Assembly: GCF_000379765.1 (NCBI RefSeq)
Contig: NZ_KB903509.1
Span: 1 to 64,000 of the forward strand
Source: Flexithrix dorotheae DSM 6795
GTDB lineage: Bacteria; Bacteroidota; Bacteroidia; Cytophagales; Flammeovirgaceae
Length of the DNA: 64,000 nucleotides
Reading direction: 5' to 3'
Part shown: in pieces, positions 63,842-64,000 of the stretch
How positions within the stretch are numbered: position 1 is the first letter of the stretch
How the letters are laid out: the number at the start of each line of letters is the position of its first letter
Notes under the pieces: generated by a model
Database searches by the model: none
The model's input: the letters and a program-made list of their open reading frames with translations, nothing else
Told to the model about the DNA's origin: nothing
Made by a program: the position numbers and the translations under genes

Positions 63842-64000
63842 TATTATATCAGTTTTAAAAATTAAGGTGCAAATATCCTAAAATTAAACATAATTAAAAA
63901 GTAACCACGAAGGTTTTTGTTTAAAATTTCAGCATTATTGTTAATTGGGGAATATTTATGACCTTTTTCTTAGTTTTTACCAGCGTCAGGATCATTAAAA

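Overview
The window is 64 kb of AT-rich chromosomal DNA from a member of the Bacteroidota, most likely order Cytophagales. The signs are a TonB-dependent receptor paired with a DUF4249 lipoprotein, several vWA and SEL1/TPR secreted proteins, and an rpmB-rpmG-DUF4295 ribosomal cluster. There is also a DUF3127 protein, a sigma54-regulator/lptE/secG cluster, almost no Shine-Dalgarno sequences, and a clear Bacteroidota promoter (TTTG-21-TAACTTTG) in front of the SRP RNA. I saw no tRNA, rRNA, CRISPR array or prophage. The only insertion-sequence trace is the 3' end of a transposase at the left edge.

Layout. 1-5.0 kb: transposase tail, a coiled-coil protein, then secG, a very acidic TPR-ended protein, lptE and a sigma54-type AAA+ activator, all on the minus strand. 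5.3-10.1 kb: a SEL1-repeat protein, a lone response-regulator receiver, and an exported TPR protein fused to a Ppx/GppA-like ASKHA domain. 10.7-15.9 kb: a sugar-nucleotidyltransferase, a Ca2+/Na+ antiporter, a DUF1801 protein, a vWA protein and a small unknown. 16.2-25.9 kb is core housekeeping: SRP RNA, transaldolase, ftsE, fmt, folA, a flippase-like membrane protein, panD, panC, holA, phenylalanine hydroxylase and a zinc metallopeptidase. 25.9-33 kb: a DUF4249/TonB receptor pair, then an AraC regulator, a siderophore-interacting reductase and an MBL-fold lipoprotein. 33-37.5 kb: secreted unknowns, a membrane LytTR regulator, a PLP aminotransferase and two small membrane ORFs. 37.6-42.2 kb: an SGNH hydrolase and the glycerol operon glpF-glpD-glpK. 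42-45 kb: small envelope proteins and a vWA lipoprotein. 45.4-51.3 kb: a complete tripartite RND efflux operon. 51.8-64 kb: an ABC permease, a GPP34 protein, a TIR-TM-WD40 protein, rpe, a DUF218 protein, a sodium:solute symporter, DUF3127, ftsY, and the DUF4295/rpmG/rpmB ribosomal operon.

The most notable items are these. glpK is split by a two-base AC expansion directly after an A AAA AAC slippery heptamer in the zero frame, so -1 slippage would restore the protein. An exported TPR-Ppx/GppA-like fusion is present. A TIR-transmembrane-WD40 protein is present. Two related MITE-like elements lie at 15.4 and 32.7 kb. A 34-bp direct repeat carrying paired 22-bp-spaced sites flanks the AraC/reductase/MBL cluster. 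Two 34-39 residue membrane ORFs lie each before its own terminator.
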